DNA of 49,847 nucleotides from Clostridiales bacterium (GTDB lineage: Bacteria; Bacillota; Clostridia; Oscillospirales; Oscillospiraceae). The DNA lies in contig SFEG01000011.1 of NCBI GenBank assembly GCA_004558025.1, forward strand, positions 1-49,847. The letters are read 5' to 3'. Position 1 is the stretch's first letter; each line of letters opens with the position of its first letter. Below the pieces are notes generated by a model. That model was not told the origin of the DNA. It ran no database searches and worked only from the letters and a program-made list of their open reading frames with translations. Position numbers and translations under genes: made by a program. Shown here piece by piece: positions 24,772 to 32,100 of the stretch.

Positions 24772-25053
24772 ATGAAGTTTAAGCGGCTTCTGCCGCATCT
24801 CAGAGCTGCGGCACACAGGCAGCGGCATTGTCCCTGCAATCGCGCGGAGATAAATGTGCTGCGCGGCAACAGACGTTACGCTCCGTTTGCGGTGCTCGGG
24901 CTGCTGATAACAAAAAAATACCGCAAATACGGACTGTTTATGCTGGTCGTACCTGCCCTTGTTATACTTGCCTCGTGTTTCCTTTACGCCATGGCTTTTT
25001 CCTTTTCGCCGCAACACTTTCAGATTTCCGTTCACGAGATACTTTTCGTATAA
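24772..25053 (+). pseudogene. Small ORF whose 3' part is replaced by an IS30 remnant
   Basis: The ATG at 24772 has a good GGAGGAAG site and starts a frame MKFKRLLPHLRAAAHR that runs for about 60 codons and ends in a hydrophobic stretch (KYGLFMLVV). From about 24952 onward the DNA matches an IS30 transposase remnant on the other strand, and the frame simply runs on through it to a stop at 25051. I read this as a small gene truncated by the insertion. No family is recognised, and the alternative that it was never coding is real. Confidence 0.35.
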
Positions 25054-25299
25054 CCAACGGTATATCGTGCGCCAGCTCGGCATCTTCAGGCCGCACGGCG
25101 TGCAGGAGATTTGTTCGGGCGGCCATGTGGCTTTCAGCTTCTCGTTTATGTAGTCTATTACCTCCTGCGACTGATACATTCCTCGGTGACAGTGCGAGCG
25201 GCGCAGCAGATATTTTTTCTGAGCCGTGTGAGGATAGCAGGTCGGGATGTCGTACATATGTGTGTAGTTTCGGCGGATCTCCTTTCGATTTCTTGTTTT
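24952..25299 (-). pseudogene. IS30-family transposase remnant
   Basis: On the minus strand the translation includes EIRRNYTHMYDIPTCY, YQSQEVIDYINEKLKATW, PPEQISCTPCGLKMPSW, TIYRWLYEKYLVNGNL and RRKGKSHGVKETRGKYNKGR. This is the middle part of an IS30-type transposase, just before the DDE catalytic core. The N-terminal HTH region is interrupted by stops and frameshifts upstream of about 25299, and the whole DDE core is missing beyond 24952, so it is not functional. No terminal inverted repeats or target duplication could be identified. Confidence 0.75.
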
Positions 25300-25384
25300 A
25301 GTGGTAATTACATTCTACCGGAGATTCGTATGAGCTTCTTTTCTTTTTTATTGTTGCACTTGATAGTATAATTCACCTTAGAAT

Positions 25385-25417
25385 AAAAAAGAGCACTTCT
25401 CACGAAGTGCTCTTTTT
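25385..25417. terminator. Bidirectional intrinsic terminator
   Basis: Stem GAGCACTTC / GAAGTGCTC with loop TCAC, flanked by six A on the left and five T on the right, so it can work on both strands. It lies between the IS30 remnant and unassigned DNA. Confidence 0.75.
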
Positions 25418-25719
25418 GGTGCCTGCGCGCCGAAAGCATTTTGCCGGACGGAGTGCTCAATTCCGATCGGCGCCGTGTTTTCGGCGCGCGCTATTTGGTT
25501 TCGCAGATGACGCTGCGGACAGTCTGCGTCAGTCCCCCCGCATCAATTCCGAAACAGGTCTTGCCAAACGCGCCGCTGTTCGTTCCGAAACTGGGAAGCA
25601 GATACTCCGATGTGGGCTACGGCGTATCACAGCTCCGAAAGCGATAGACAAACGCGCATGACGGCTATCTCAATAACAGGTCGGGCTTTCGCCCTTCCGA
25701 TAAATGAAATACTGCTTTA
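25418..25719. other. Unassigned region with inverted repeats, no recognised gene
   Basis: About 300 bases without a gene I can support. It contains an 11-bp inverted repeat GCGCGCCGAAA (25425-25435) / TTTCGGCGCGC (25479-25489), a second dyad around TGACGCTGCGGAC (25507-25532) and a small GGGC/GCCC hairpin near 25684. Short open frames (for example 25441-25647 on the plus strand) lack ribosome-binding sites and recognisable domains. It could be eroded genic DNA next to the insertion remnant, or a structured RNA. Confidence 0.4.
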
Positions 25720-26223
25720 TCAGTGCTGCGCGCACCATTTGACGATATCGTCAACGCACCAGCAGGGCGGCTCGCCGGCGCCGGTGGATGCCATCTTGTA
25801 GGTCGCCTTCTGCGCGTCGGTAAGGTTATCCTTGCCCTCGAAGCGCGCGGCGATCTCCTTGTTTTTGATCTTCATGATAAATCTGAAGTGCGGCGGCAGC
25901 TTGTTGAGATCAAAGGCTCCCTGACGGGTGAAGAGAGGGATCTCGGGGCTTATCGCGTTCTTCTTGCGGCCGATCTCCTCGCTCTTGGCGGAAGCCGGGC
26001 TCATGCCGACCTGAACAACTGCGCCGATATCATACTTCTTTGCGGCCTTATCGTAGCCCATGATCTTGCCGGCGAACAGCCAGCCGACGAAGATTATCTT
26101 CGTATCGGCAGGGATGTACTCTTTGCCGAGAGGGAATGCCGGAATGTGCAGGCGTGCCGAGAGAAGCTCTGCGTATCTTTTGCAGGAACCGGTCGTGGAC
26201 TTGTAAACTATTGCGCTGAACAT
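25720..26223 (-). CDS. Flavodoxin-like domain protein
   Basis: A 167-residue cytoplasmic protein beginning MFSAIVYKSTTGSCKRYAELL. This resembles the phosphate-binding loop of flavodoxin-fold proteins, although T-S/T-G-N-T is replaced by STTGSCKRYA. Later segments IIFVGWLFAGKIMGYDKAAKKY and VQVGMSPAS fit the fold. It may bind FMN and act in electron transfer or have a derived role; that is inference. I place the start at 26223, where an AGGGGG site precedes the ATG; a longer open frame to 26289 covers the promoter and is not credible. Confidence 0.75.
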   Translation of the reverse strand: MFSAIVYKSTTGSCKRYAELLSARLHIPAFPLGKEYIPADTKIIFVGWLFAGKIMGYDKAAKKYDIGAVVQVGMSPASAKSEEIGRKKNAISPEIPLFTRQGAFDLNKLPPHFRFIMKIKNKEIAARFEGKDNLTDAQKATYKMASTGAGEPPCWCVDDIVKWCAQH

Positions 26224-26255
26224 AAAACTATACCCCCTGTATGTTTTTTGATTTG

Positions 26256-26283
26256 AGTATAGGATATCACAAGTGTTTGTCAA
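26256..26283 (-). promoter_or_regulatory. Promoter of the flavodoxin-like gene
   Basis: TTGACA (26278-26283), 16-bp spacer, TATACT (26256-26261) on the minus strand. Confidence 0.75.
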
Positions 26284-26338
26284 ATTCAAGACTGACCGGC
26301 ACGATTAAATGTCAATTTGGTAAAAATTTTTCCCACCG

Positions 26339-26370
26339 TGAATAACAAAGCCGACAGCTCAGATAATAAT
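26339..26370 (+). promoter_or_regulatory. Possible forespore-type promoter of the coat genes
   Basis: TGAATA (26339-26344) matches the sigma-F/sigma-G -35 consensus and is followed about 17 bp later by an AT-rich GATAATAATA. No sigma-A promoter is evident. The -10 match is weak, so this is a suggestion only. Confidence 0.3.
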
Positions 26371-26401
26371 AGCGGACAAAATTTTATGGGAGGTTCAACA
26401 G

Positions 26402-26575
26402 ATGACACCTAAAGAATTATTGTATATCGAAGACGCGCTCGGCCACACGCGGTTTCTCATGACGCAGTGCAGCCTGGCGGCAAATCAGCTGACCGATCCC
26501 GAGCTCAAGCGCCGCGTCCAGCAGCTCATAAACGGAAATCAGAAGCTGTTTACGCAGTTTTACGACCTTGTCTGA
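26402..26575 (+). CDS. Small spore-coat-associated protein, 57 aa
   Basis: A 57-residue protein beginning MTPKELLYIEDALGHTRFLM. It is predicted to be helical and soluble, and resembles the short partner proteins that precede CotF-type coat proteins in clostridia. The ATG has a strong GGGAGG (26388-26393) eight bases upstream. The stop lies 12 bases before the next start, and the TGAGGAGG at the end of this gene supplies the ribosome-binding site of the CotF-like gene, so the two are co-translated. The function is inferred from the neighbour. Confidence 0.7.
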   Translation: MTPKELLYIEDALGHTRFLMTQCSLAANQLTDPELKRRVQQLINGNQKLFTQFYDLV

Positions 26576-26587
26576 GGAGGGCTTATT

Positions 26588-26839
26588 ATGAACGACAGAG
26601 ACATCATGGAAAATCTGCTGCTTACGACCAAGGGCGTGTGCGATCTGTTCATGCACGGCGCTATCGAGTCAAGCACCGCAAACGTCCATCAGGCATTCTG
26701 CTCCGCTCTCGGCGACAGCCTGAGCATGCAGGACAGCATTTACAAGGAAATGTCCGGCCACGGCTGGTATTCCGCCGAGCAGGCGCAGCAGCAGCGCATT
26801 GATCAGGTAAAGCAGAAATTCTCCGCTCCCCAGGCATAA
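26588..26839 (+). CDS. CotF-family spore coat protein
   Basis: An 83-residue protein. The segments DIMENLLLTTKGVCDLFMHGAIE, SLSMQDSIYKEMSGHGWY and QQRIDQVKQKF match the small CotF-type coat protein family found in endospore-formers. It would be incorporated into the coat of the maturing spore. It follows a 57-residue partner gene in the same unit. Together with the spoIIA operon it supports a spore-forming host. Confidence 0.85.
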   Translation: MNDRDIMENLLLTTKGVCDLFMHGAIESSTANVHQAFCSALGDSLSMQDSIYKEMSGHGWYSAEQAQQQRIDQVKQKFSAPQA

Positions 26840-26843
26840 GTCA

Positions 26844-26870
26844 AAACCGCAGGGCAGTGCTCTGCGGTTT
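26844..26870. terminator. Short terminator between the coat genes and the AraC gene
   Basis: Stem AAACCGCAG / CTGCGGTTT with a 9-base loop. The T-runs are short on both strands (three on plus, four on minus), so it is probably a weak bidirectional terminator. Confidence 0.55.
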
Positions 26871-26878
26871 ACATAATT

Positions 26879-27724
26879 CTATTGCTTTTTGATTTTTCCC
26901 GGACTTACGCGGAAGGTCTTCGTAAATGCACGGTGGAAGGCAGAATAATCGGAAAAGCCGCACTCGGCCGCGGCAGCCGACGCGCTCATCCCCTCGCGGA
27001 TAAGCCGCGCTGCGAGGACGAGGCGCTTTTGCCTTATATAATTATGTACCGTGCAGCCGGTTTGCGTTTTAAAAAGACGCATGAAATAATAGCGGCTCAT
27101 ATAGCACATGGCGGCCATGTCGTCGATACTGAGCTCGCGTGTGAGATTTTCGTTTATATACGACAGCGCCGGGGCGATCTTGCCTCCGCTCTCGGAAGTA
27201 TTCTTTTCGCGGCTGTTATCACTCAGCGCAATGCGGTTTATGAGAACCAGAAGCTGCACGAGCATCGTTCCTCGCAGGAGCTGTGCGCCGAAAAGCTCAT
27301 CGCCCTGAGTTTTCTCAAGACGCTCCAGCGCTTCCTTCAGACGCTCGACTCCGCCGGCATCCGGACGCATGAGGCAATATCTGCGTTTTTCCGCCGCTGC
27401 AAAGCAGTCCATAAGTCCGGCCTCGGGCGCAAAGCGCTCTACATATGCCGAGTCGAGGTATATTATTATCCTCTCATACGGAACGGACAGGTCAATGGCC
27501 GCTTTGTGGATCATATGGTGGCGCACGAGCAGGATATCCCAAGGCTCGAGCTTATATGTCGTGCCCTCGACGGTGTAGTCGACCTTGCCGGAAATAAGGA
27601 TAACTATCTTGTCAAACTCATGAAAGTGGAAATCCTTTTCCTGGCCTGAGCTGTCCTTCAGGTGAAAAAGGCGAAAATCTTCATTAAGATAGCCGTCGTT
27701 TGAGTATTTATACCGTTCTGTCAT
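26879..27724 (-). CDS. AraC-family transcriptional regulator
   Basis: A 281-residue regulator: an N-terminal cupin sensor (about 20-120, with FHFHEFDKIVILISGKVDY) and a C-terminal double HTH (about 180-281, with SIDDMAAMCYMSRYYFMRLF and AAAAECGFSDYSAFHRAFTK). Such proteins usually respond to a small ligand and control a neighbouring gene; the divergent symporter is the obvious candidate. I start at the ATG at 27724 (MTERYKYSNDGY), which has GGGAG upstream; a longer open frame to 27808 crosses the promoter. Confidence 0.9.
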   Translation of the reverse strand: MTERYKYSNDGYLNEDFRLFHLKDSSGQEKDFHFHEFDKIVILISGKVDYTVEGTTYKLEPWDILLVRHHMIHKAAIDLSVPYERIIIYLDSAYVERFAPEAGLMDCFAAAEKRRYCLMRPDAGGVERLKEALERLEKTQGDELFGAQLLRGTMLVQLLVLINRIALSDNSREKNTSESGGKIAPALSYINENLTRELSIDDMAAMCYMSRYYFMRLFKTQTGCTVHNYIRQKRLVLAARLIREGMSASAAAAECGFSDYSAFHRAFTKTFRVSPGKIKKQ

Positions 27725-27754
27725 CGTAATGCTCCCAAAATGTTTTCGCGAAAG

Positions 27755-27783
27755 ATTATATAGCACTTTTTGCAATGTTTCAA
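27755..27783 (-). promoter_or_regulatory. Promoter of the AraC-family gene
   Basis: TTGAAA (27778-27783), 17-bp spacer, TATAAT (27755-27760) on the minus strand. It is back to back with the symporter promoter, leaving 13 bp between the two -35 boxes. Confidence 0.78.
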
Positions 27784-27796
27784 GCACTATCGTCAA

Positions 27797-27825
27797 TTTA
27801 CTTTGCAATTATACTCGAATATAAT
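27797..27825 (+). promoter_or_regulatory. Promoter of the symporter gene
   Basis: TTTACT (27797-27802), 17-bp spacer, TATAAT (27820-27825). The weak -35 is consistent with activation by the adjacent AraC-type regulator. Confidence 0.65.
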
Positions 27826-27856
27826 TCTCTCAGAAAAACTTTTAAGGAGTTTGGTC

Positions 27857-29152
27857 ATGGCAAAGAAGAAATCATTTCTCAGTACTTACGGATTTATAAT
27901 ATTCATGCTGGCCGGTATCATCGGCGGCTGCGTCGTCGGTGCGCTCAACCCCGTTGTTAAGGACGCGTCCGGCGAGGTCATCTCCAAGGGCGCTACCGTC
28001 CTTGAGCCCATCGGAACGGTTTTTGTTAACCTCATGTTCTGCGTCGTCGTCCCCATGGTTTTCTGCTCGATAGCATCGGCTATCGCGAACATGTCCAGCG
28101 CAAGGCGCGCGGGCAAGGTCATGGGCATCACGATCGGCACATTCTTTGTTACGGCCGCTATCGCCGCTGTCATCATGTACGTCATCGTGCGCTTCTTCCC
28201 CGTCGTAACCGGCGACTACACCGTAGTCGAGGGAGAGGTCAGCTCGACACTGAGCGTGACCGATATGATAATAAACTTCTTCACCAAGCCCGACTTCGGC
28301 GAGCTGTGGAGCCGCAAGGCGATCCTGCCGCTCATCATCGCGGCCGTTTTCTTCGGCTTCGGCATTCAGATGACCGGCGGCAAGGACAGCATGGTAGCAA
28401 AGTTCCTTGATAACCTGACCGCAATTCTTATGAACGTCGTCAAGATCATCACCTACTACGCTCCCATCGGTTTCTTCGGCTTCTTCGCATATCTCGTTGC
28501 GACCTACGGTCCCGACCTCATCGGTGACTACAGCCGCACGCTCATCATCTACTATGTGCTGTGCTTTGCATACATGTTCATTTTCTTCCCGATCTACGCG
28601 CGCTTCGGCGGCGGCAAGGGCGGCGCGAAGGTCATGTGGAAGAACCTGTTCCGGCCGGCGGCAGTCTCCTTCGGCACTTGCTCTTCCGTAGCGACGATCC
28701 CCACGAACCTCGAGGTCGCGGAGGAGACCGGCATCTCCAAGGAGGTCTCGAACATCGTCGTTCCCCTGGGCGCTACGATGCACATGGACGGCTCGGCAAT
28801 GAGCGCCATCATCAAGGTCGCATTCCTGTTCGGTATCTTCGGCATGGACTTCGGCACGGGTCAGGCGATACTGGCCATCATCGTCGCAGTGTTCTCCTCC
28901 GTTGCAATGAGCGGCATCCCCGGCGGCGGCGGTACGGGCGAGCTGGTGCTGTGCACCCTGTTCTTCCCCGATCAGCTTGCGGTCGCATTCCCCATCGCGC
29001 TGGCCATCGGCAACCTCGTCGATCCCCCCGCGACTATGGTAAACGCAGCCGGCGACTACGTAGTCTCCTTCATCGTCGAGCGTTTCGTAAACGGCAAGGA
29101 TTGGCTTCAGAAGAAGCTTTCCAAGGACGCGGAAAAGAAAATCGAAGCATAA
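27857..29152 (+). CDS. Dicarboxylate/amino acid:cation symporter (DAACS family)
   Basis: A 431-residue membrane transporter of the sodium:dicarboxylate family, with about eight membrane helices and two re-entrant loops. Signatures are SFGTCSSVATIPTNLEVAEE (first hairpin, serine-rich), MHMDGSAMSAIIKVAFL (TM7, in place of the usual NMDG) and GIPGGGGTGELVLCTLFF (second hairpin). It probably imports a dicarboxylate or acidic or neutral amino acid with Na+ or H+; the exact substrate is not visible. The ATG at 27857 has AAGGAG upstream. It is divergent from the AraC regulator. Confidence 0.9.
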   Translation: MAKKKSFLSTYGFIIFMLAGIIGGCVVGALNPVVKDASGEVISKGATVLEPIGTVFVNLMFCVVVPMVFCSIASAIANMSSARRAGKVMGITIGTFFVTAAIAAVIMYVIVRFFPVVTGDYTVVEGEVSSTLSVTDMIINFFTKPDFGELWSRKAILPLIIAAVFFGFGIQMTGGKDSMVAKFLDNLTAILMNVVKIITYYAPIGFFGFFAYLVATYGPDLIGDYSRTLIIYYVLCFAYMFIFFPIYARFGGGKGGAKVMWKNLFRPAAVSFGTCSSVATIPTNLEVAEETGISKEVSNIVVPLGATMHMDGSAMSAIIKVAFLFGIFGMDFGTGQAILAIIVAVFSSVAMSGIPGGGGTGELVLCTLFFPDQLAVAFPIALAIGNLVDPPATMVNAAGDYVVSFIVERFVNGKDWLQKKLSKDAEKKIEA

Positions 29153-29171
29153 CATCTCTCCCTATACATGC

Positions 29172-29209
29172 AAAGCTCCCACGCAGTTATTTCTGCTTGG
29201 GAGCTTTTT
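29172..29209 (+). terminator. Terminator after the symporter gene
   Basis: Stem AAAGCTCCCA / TGGGAGCTTT with an inner GCAG/CTGC pairing, followed by five T. It lies just before the stop of the convergent minus-strand gene at 29218. Confidence 0.88.
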
Positions 29210-29217
29210 CTCTTCTG

Positions 29218-29988
29218 TCAATATGAAGACATATCGTTAAAGGCGTACATCCCGTTATTCAGCTCAAGCATGAGCTTTACGACTCCGCCATCCTGCGCAT
29301 TTTCCCGCTGCTCGCTTTCTCTGACAGGAAATCTGAGTTCAATGTACACAAGATTAATATACTCAGAAATATAATCGTCAGCCTCGTAGACATTAACCAA
29401 CTCTGCGCCGCTCTGCGCGGCAAGCTCGGCTGCAGCAGTGCATATTATGTCAAAGTGAGGCTCAATGCTCGCAGCGTTTTCCCGGCCGAGATACTCGATA
29501 TCCCGATATTGCAGGCTAAGGAGCATCCCTGTTTCATCGTCGATCATCATTTCAACAATACCGTCTGCATCGTGCATAAGCACTCGCCATACGATGATCG
29601 AGGGAAGCTCTCCGCTCTCGTCTCCTATCATAAGCGGCCGCGGCATTATGCTGAAATAGTCGTCCGACTTTGTGTCTACGCTGCGCGCGCCGTAGAGTTG
29701 CAGCATCTCGTCATATTCCTCGGCTCTCGCCTGCACCTCGTCGGCCAGCATATACTTACCTGAGCTGAGTTCAGATTCGTACAGGAGCTCCGACGACATG
29801 AGCCTGTACTTATCTTCAAGGCTCGTGCTGCCGCGCCCGTTGAGGCCGAGCGCTGCATCGGCATTTACAAGTCTCTCTGTCTTGCTCAGAACTGCGCTGT
29901 CCTGAATATTTGCGGTCACGAGCGGTATGCCGAGGCCGATGCACACGGCAAGTATAATTGAGCATATGACTATCATATTCTTTTTCAT
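29218..29988 (-). CDS. Unknown membrane-anchored exported protein of a two-component operon
   Basis: A 256-residue protein starting MKKNMIVICSIILAVCIGLG, an N-terminal signal anchor (about 4-24), then an extracytoplasmic domain with no motif I recognise. It contains acidic segments such as DDYFSIMPRPLMIGDESGELP and ends GMYAFNDMSSY. The ATG overlaps the histidine kinase stop by four bases (ATGA) and has GGAGGTG upstream, so it is translationally coupled. By analogy with YycH- or lipoprotein-type third genes of such operons it may modulate the sensor, but this is inference and no homology was seen. An in-frame start at 30021 is rejected in favour of the coupled one. Confidence 0.7.
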   Translation of the reverse strand: MKKNMIVICSIILAVCIGLGIPLVTANIQDSAVLSKTERLVNADAALGLNGRGSTSLEDKYRLMSSELLYESELSSGKYMLADEVQARAEEYDEMLQLYGARSVDTKSDDYFSIMPRPLMIGDESGELPSIIVWRVLMHDADGIVEMMIDDETGMLLSLQYRDIEYLGRENAASIEPHFDIICTAAAELAAQSGAELVNVYEADDYISEYINLVYIELRFPVRESEQRENAQDGGVVKLMLELNNGMYAFNDMSSY

Positions 29989-31367
29989 GCGGCACCTCCG
30001 TTGAGATAAACCGTCACGCACGCGCCGCCCTCGGGGCAGTTTTCAAACCCGATGCTGCCGCCGTGCAGACTCGCGATATCGCTGCACAGCGAAAGGCCGA
30101 GTCCTACGCCTCCCTGCGCGCGAGAGCGCGACTTGTCGGCTCTGTAAAACGCCTCTGTCAGGTGCGCCATGGCATTCTGCGGTATACCCGGTCCGTTATC
30201 GCGAACGCGGATAACGCAGCCCGTTGGCGTAATGCTCGACGATACGCGGATAAGCCCGGCATGTCCTATGGCTTTTCGTGCGTTATCCAAGAGGTTAATA
30301 AGCAGCGATTTTACAAGCTCGGGCTCGAGCATGCACTCGCCTTGCTCGCACGAGCACTCTATTCCGATATCGCTTTTTGCGTACACCGGGCGGAGATAGT
30401 CCGCCGTTTTTCCGATAAGCTCAGCCGGCGAGACCTGCTTCAGATCAAGCTCGGTTTTTCTTAGAACTATGATATCCAAAAGCTTCAGCGACAGGCTCTC
30501 GAGCCGCTTGCCCTCGGAGAAAATATAGTTAACGGCCGCGGCCTGCTCCTCATCGCTCAGCGTCTGCGTGCGCATGAGGTCGGCGTAGCCGATTATGGAG
30601 GTCATTGGCGTTTTCATCTCGTGCGCGAAGCTGCCCATGAACTCCTCCTGACGGCGCATGGCGTCGTGCAGCTCGGCGACGTTTTCTTCGAGCCTCTGCG
30701 CCATGGCGTCAAAGCTTTCGGAGAGCTGACCTATCTCGTCGTGGGTTTTTATATCTGCTCTGTATGACAGCTCGCCCTCGGCGAGCTTCTTCGTCGCCGT
30801 TGTGAGCTTATCCAAAGGCGTTGTCAGCCATTTTGAAATGACATAGGACAATGCGGCACCGACGGCGATGGTCGACGCGAATATAAGCGCATAGGCCTTG
30901 TATTGAGCACTTCGCATGGCAAAGACATCGGAAATATCGTAAAACGCTATAAATGTCAGCGGCGTCGACTCGGTGCCGATAACGCTGCTGAGCTTATAGT
31001 AGTGCTTACCGTCGGCTGTGCCCTCAATGCTTATGCCGGTATTCTTCGTATCGGAGGAGAGCTTTGTGTTCCCTGTCGTATACGCAAGCTCATCGCCGGA
31101 TAGCAGACGGAGCGCGTCAAAATTCGTCATGCCCATGCTGTCCATCTCCTTGAGGATGCCGGCAATATCCGAGGTGTTCGGCAGCGTACTTATGCTGTTT
31201 ACCATTTCTATCGTGCGGATAAGGAAGCGATATGAGTCCTCCGCCGCAGCCTTTTCCTGAGAAAGCGCCGAGGAAAAGGAGCTTCCTATCATAAGGCTTC
31301 CGCCGATGCCGAAGGAAAGAGACAGCAGCCATATCATGCACAGCGTTATCTTCAGGCGAAATTTCAT
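29985..31367 (-). CDS. Sensor histidine kinase (HAMP, HisKA, HATPase)
   Basis: A 460-residue inner-membrane sensor. TM1 is at about 8-30, followed by an extracellular domain (about 35-155) without a recognised fold, TM2 (about 157-178), HAMP (about 178-232) and HisKA with the H-box GSFAHEMKTPMTSIIGYADL (His249). The ATP-binding domain has N-box INLLDNARKA (Asn362), G1 DNGPGIP and G2 GGVGLGLSLC. All catalytic boxes are intact. It starts one base after the response-regulator stop and overlaps the unknown exported protein gene. The stimulus is unknown. Confidence 0.95.
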   Translation of the reverse strand: MKFRLKITLCMIWLLSLSFGIGGSLMIGSSFSSALSQEKAAAEDSYRFLIRTIEMVNSISTLPNTSDIAGILKEMDSMGMTNFDALRLLSGDELAYTTGNTKLSSDTKNTGISIEGTADGKHYYKLSSVIGTESTPLTFIAFYDISDVFAMRSAQYKAYALIFASTIAVGAALSYVISKWLTTPLDKLTTATKKLAEGELSYRADIKTHDEIGQLSESFDAMAQRLEENVAELHDAMRRQEEFMGSFAHEMKTPMTSIIGYADLMRTQTLSDEEQAAAVNYIFSEGKRLESLSLKLLDIIVLRKTELDLKQVSPAELIGKTADYLRPVYAKSDIGIECSCEQGECMLEPELVKSLLINLLDNARKAIGHAGLIRVSSSITPTGCVIRVRDNGPGIPQNAMAHLTEAFYRADKSRSRAQGGVGLGLSLCSDIASLHGGSIGFENCPEGGACVTVYLNGGAA

Positions 31368-31368
31368 C

Positions 31369-32022
31369 CTATTCCTCCAGGCGGTAGCCGACCTTGTTCA
31401 CAGCCACGAGCTTATGCTCCCAGCCGACCTTCTTGCGCATACGCTGAACGTGGATATCCACGGTCTTCGAGCCGCAGACGTAATCCCCGCCCCACACGCG
31501 CTCGTATATCGTCTCGCGATACAGCGCAGTGCCGGGGTTTCGCGCAAAAAGCAGCAGGATATCGTACTCCTTGCGTGTGAGCGGAACGACCTCATTATTG
31601 CGGACGACCTGCATGGCGTCGGTGTCTATCGTGAGATCGCCTATGCTTATCACGCTGTCCTTTTTATTATATCTGCGCAGTACCACATCGACACGCGCCT
31701 GAAGCTCAAGCACCTCAAAGGGCTTTACGATATAATCCTCCGCTCCCATGCGCAGACCGCGCACGCGGTCGTTCACAGAGCCCTTGGCCGTTATGAATAT
31801 TACCGGCACGCCCAGCGGCTTTATATACTCTAAAAGCTCAAAGCCGTCGACTTCCGGCAGCATAATATCGAGCAGCACGAGGTCATACACGTTTTCGTCG
31901 AACATGTCGGCAGCCGTCATGCCGTCGTATGCGCAGTCGCAGCTGTAGCCCAGCTTGCCGAGGCTGAGCTTAATAAGATCGGATATGGGTTTTTCGTCCT
32001 CAACAACGAGAATTTTTATCAT
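31369..32022 (-). CDS. OmpR-family response regulator
   Basis: A 217-residue cytoplasmic regulator. The receiver domain has the phospho-acceptor Asp52 (in DLVLLDIMLPEVDG), the conserved Thr of FITAKG and the Lys of DYIVKPFE. The C-terminal winged helix (about 120-217) contains LTRKEYDILLLFARNPG and VDIHVQRMRKK. I prefer the ATG at 32022, eight bases after GGCGGG; in-frame GTG 32031 and ATG 32028 are possible but would sit within a few bases of the predicted transcript start. First gene of a three-gene operon with the kinase and the exported protein. Confidence 0.94.
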   Translation of the reverse strand: MIKILVVEDEKPISDLIKLSLGKLGYSCDCAYDGMTAADMFDENVYDLVLLDIMLPEVDGFELLEYIKPLGVPVIFITAKGSVNDRVRGLRMGAEDYIVKPFEVLELQARVDVVLRRYNKKDSVISIGDLTIDTDAMQVVRNNEVVPLTRKEYDILLLFARNPGTALYRETIYERVWGGDYVCGSKTVDIHVQRMRKKVGWEHKLVAVNKVGYRLEE

Positions 32023-32042
32023 TTTCATCACCCGCCAATTGT

Positions 32043-32073
32043 ATCATAACACATTTCGGCATCATAGCGGCAA
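32043..32073 (-). promoter_or_regulatory. Probable promoter of the two-component operon
   Basis: An extended -10 TGTTATGAT (TATGAT at 32043-32048) on the minus strand with a weak TTGCCG (32068-32073) at 19 bp. The -35 overlaps the T-run of the preceding terminator, so there is little other room for a promoter. Confidence 0.45.
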
Positions 32074-32100
32074 AAAAGCGCAGCTTCAGCTGCGCTTTTT
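32071..32100 (-). terminator. Terminator overlapping the end of the EamA gene
   Basis: Stem AAAAAGCGCAGC / GCTGCGCTTTTT with loop TGAA on the minus strand, followed by further T. The 5' arm is formed by the last codons of the transporter gene (encoding KKRS) and its TGA stop lies in the loop. Confidence 0.88.

Noticed and set aside
24718..24951. Extension of the IS30 remnant's minus-strand frame beyond 24951.
   Set aside because: The similarity to IS30 transposases stops at GKYNKGR; the rest reads as random and lies across a terminator and another ORF.
25441..25647. A plus-strand frame MPDGVLNSDRRRVFGA in the unassigned region.
   Set aside because: No ribosome-binding site, no domain, and overlapping inverted repeats; kept only as part of an unassigned region.
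26290..26338. The stretch before the coat genes as a small RNA gene.
   Set aside because: No hairpin or promoter pattern beyond the possible -35 motif at 26339 is visible.
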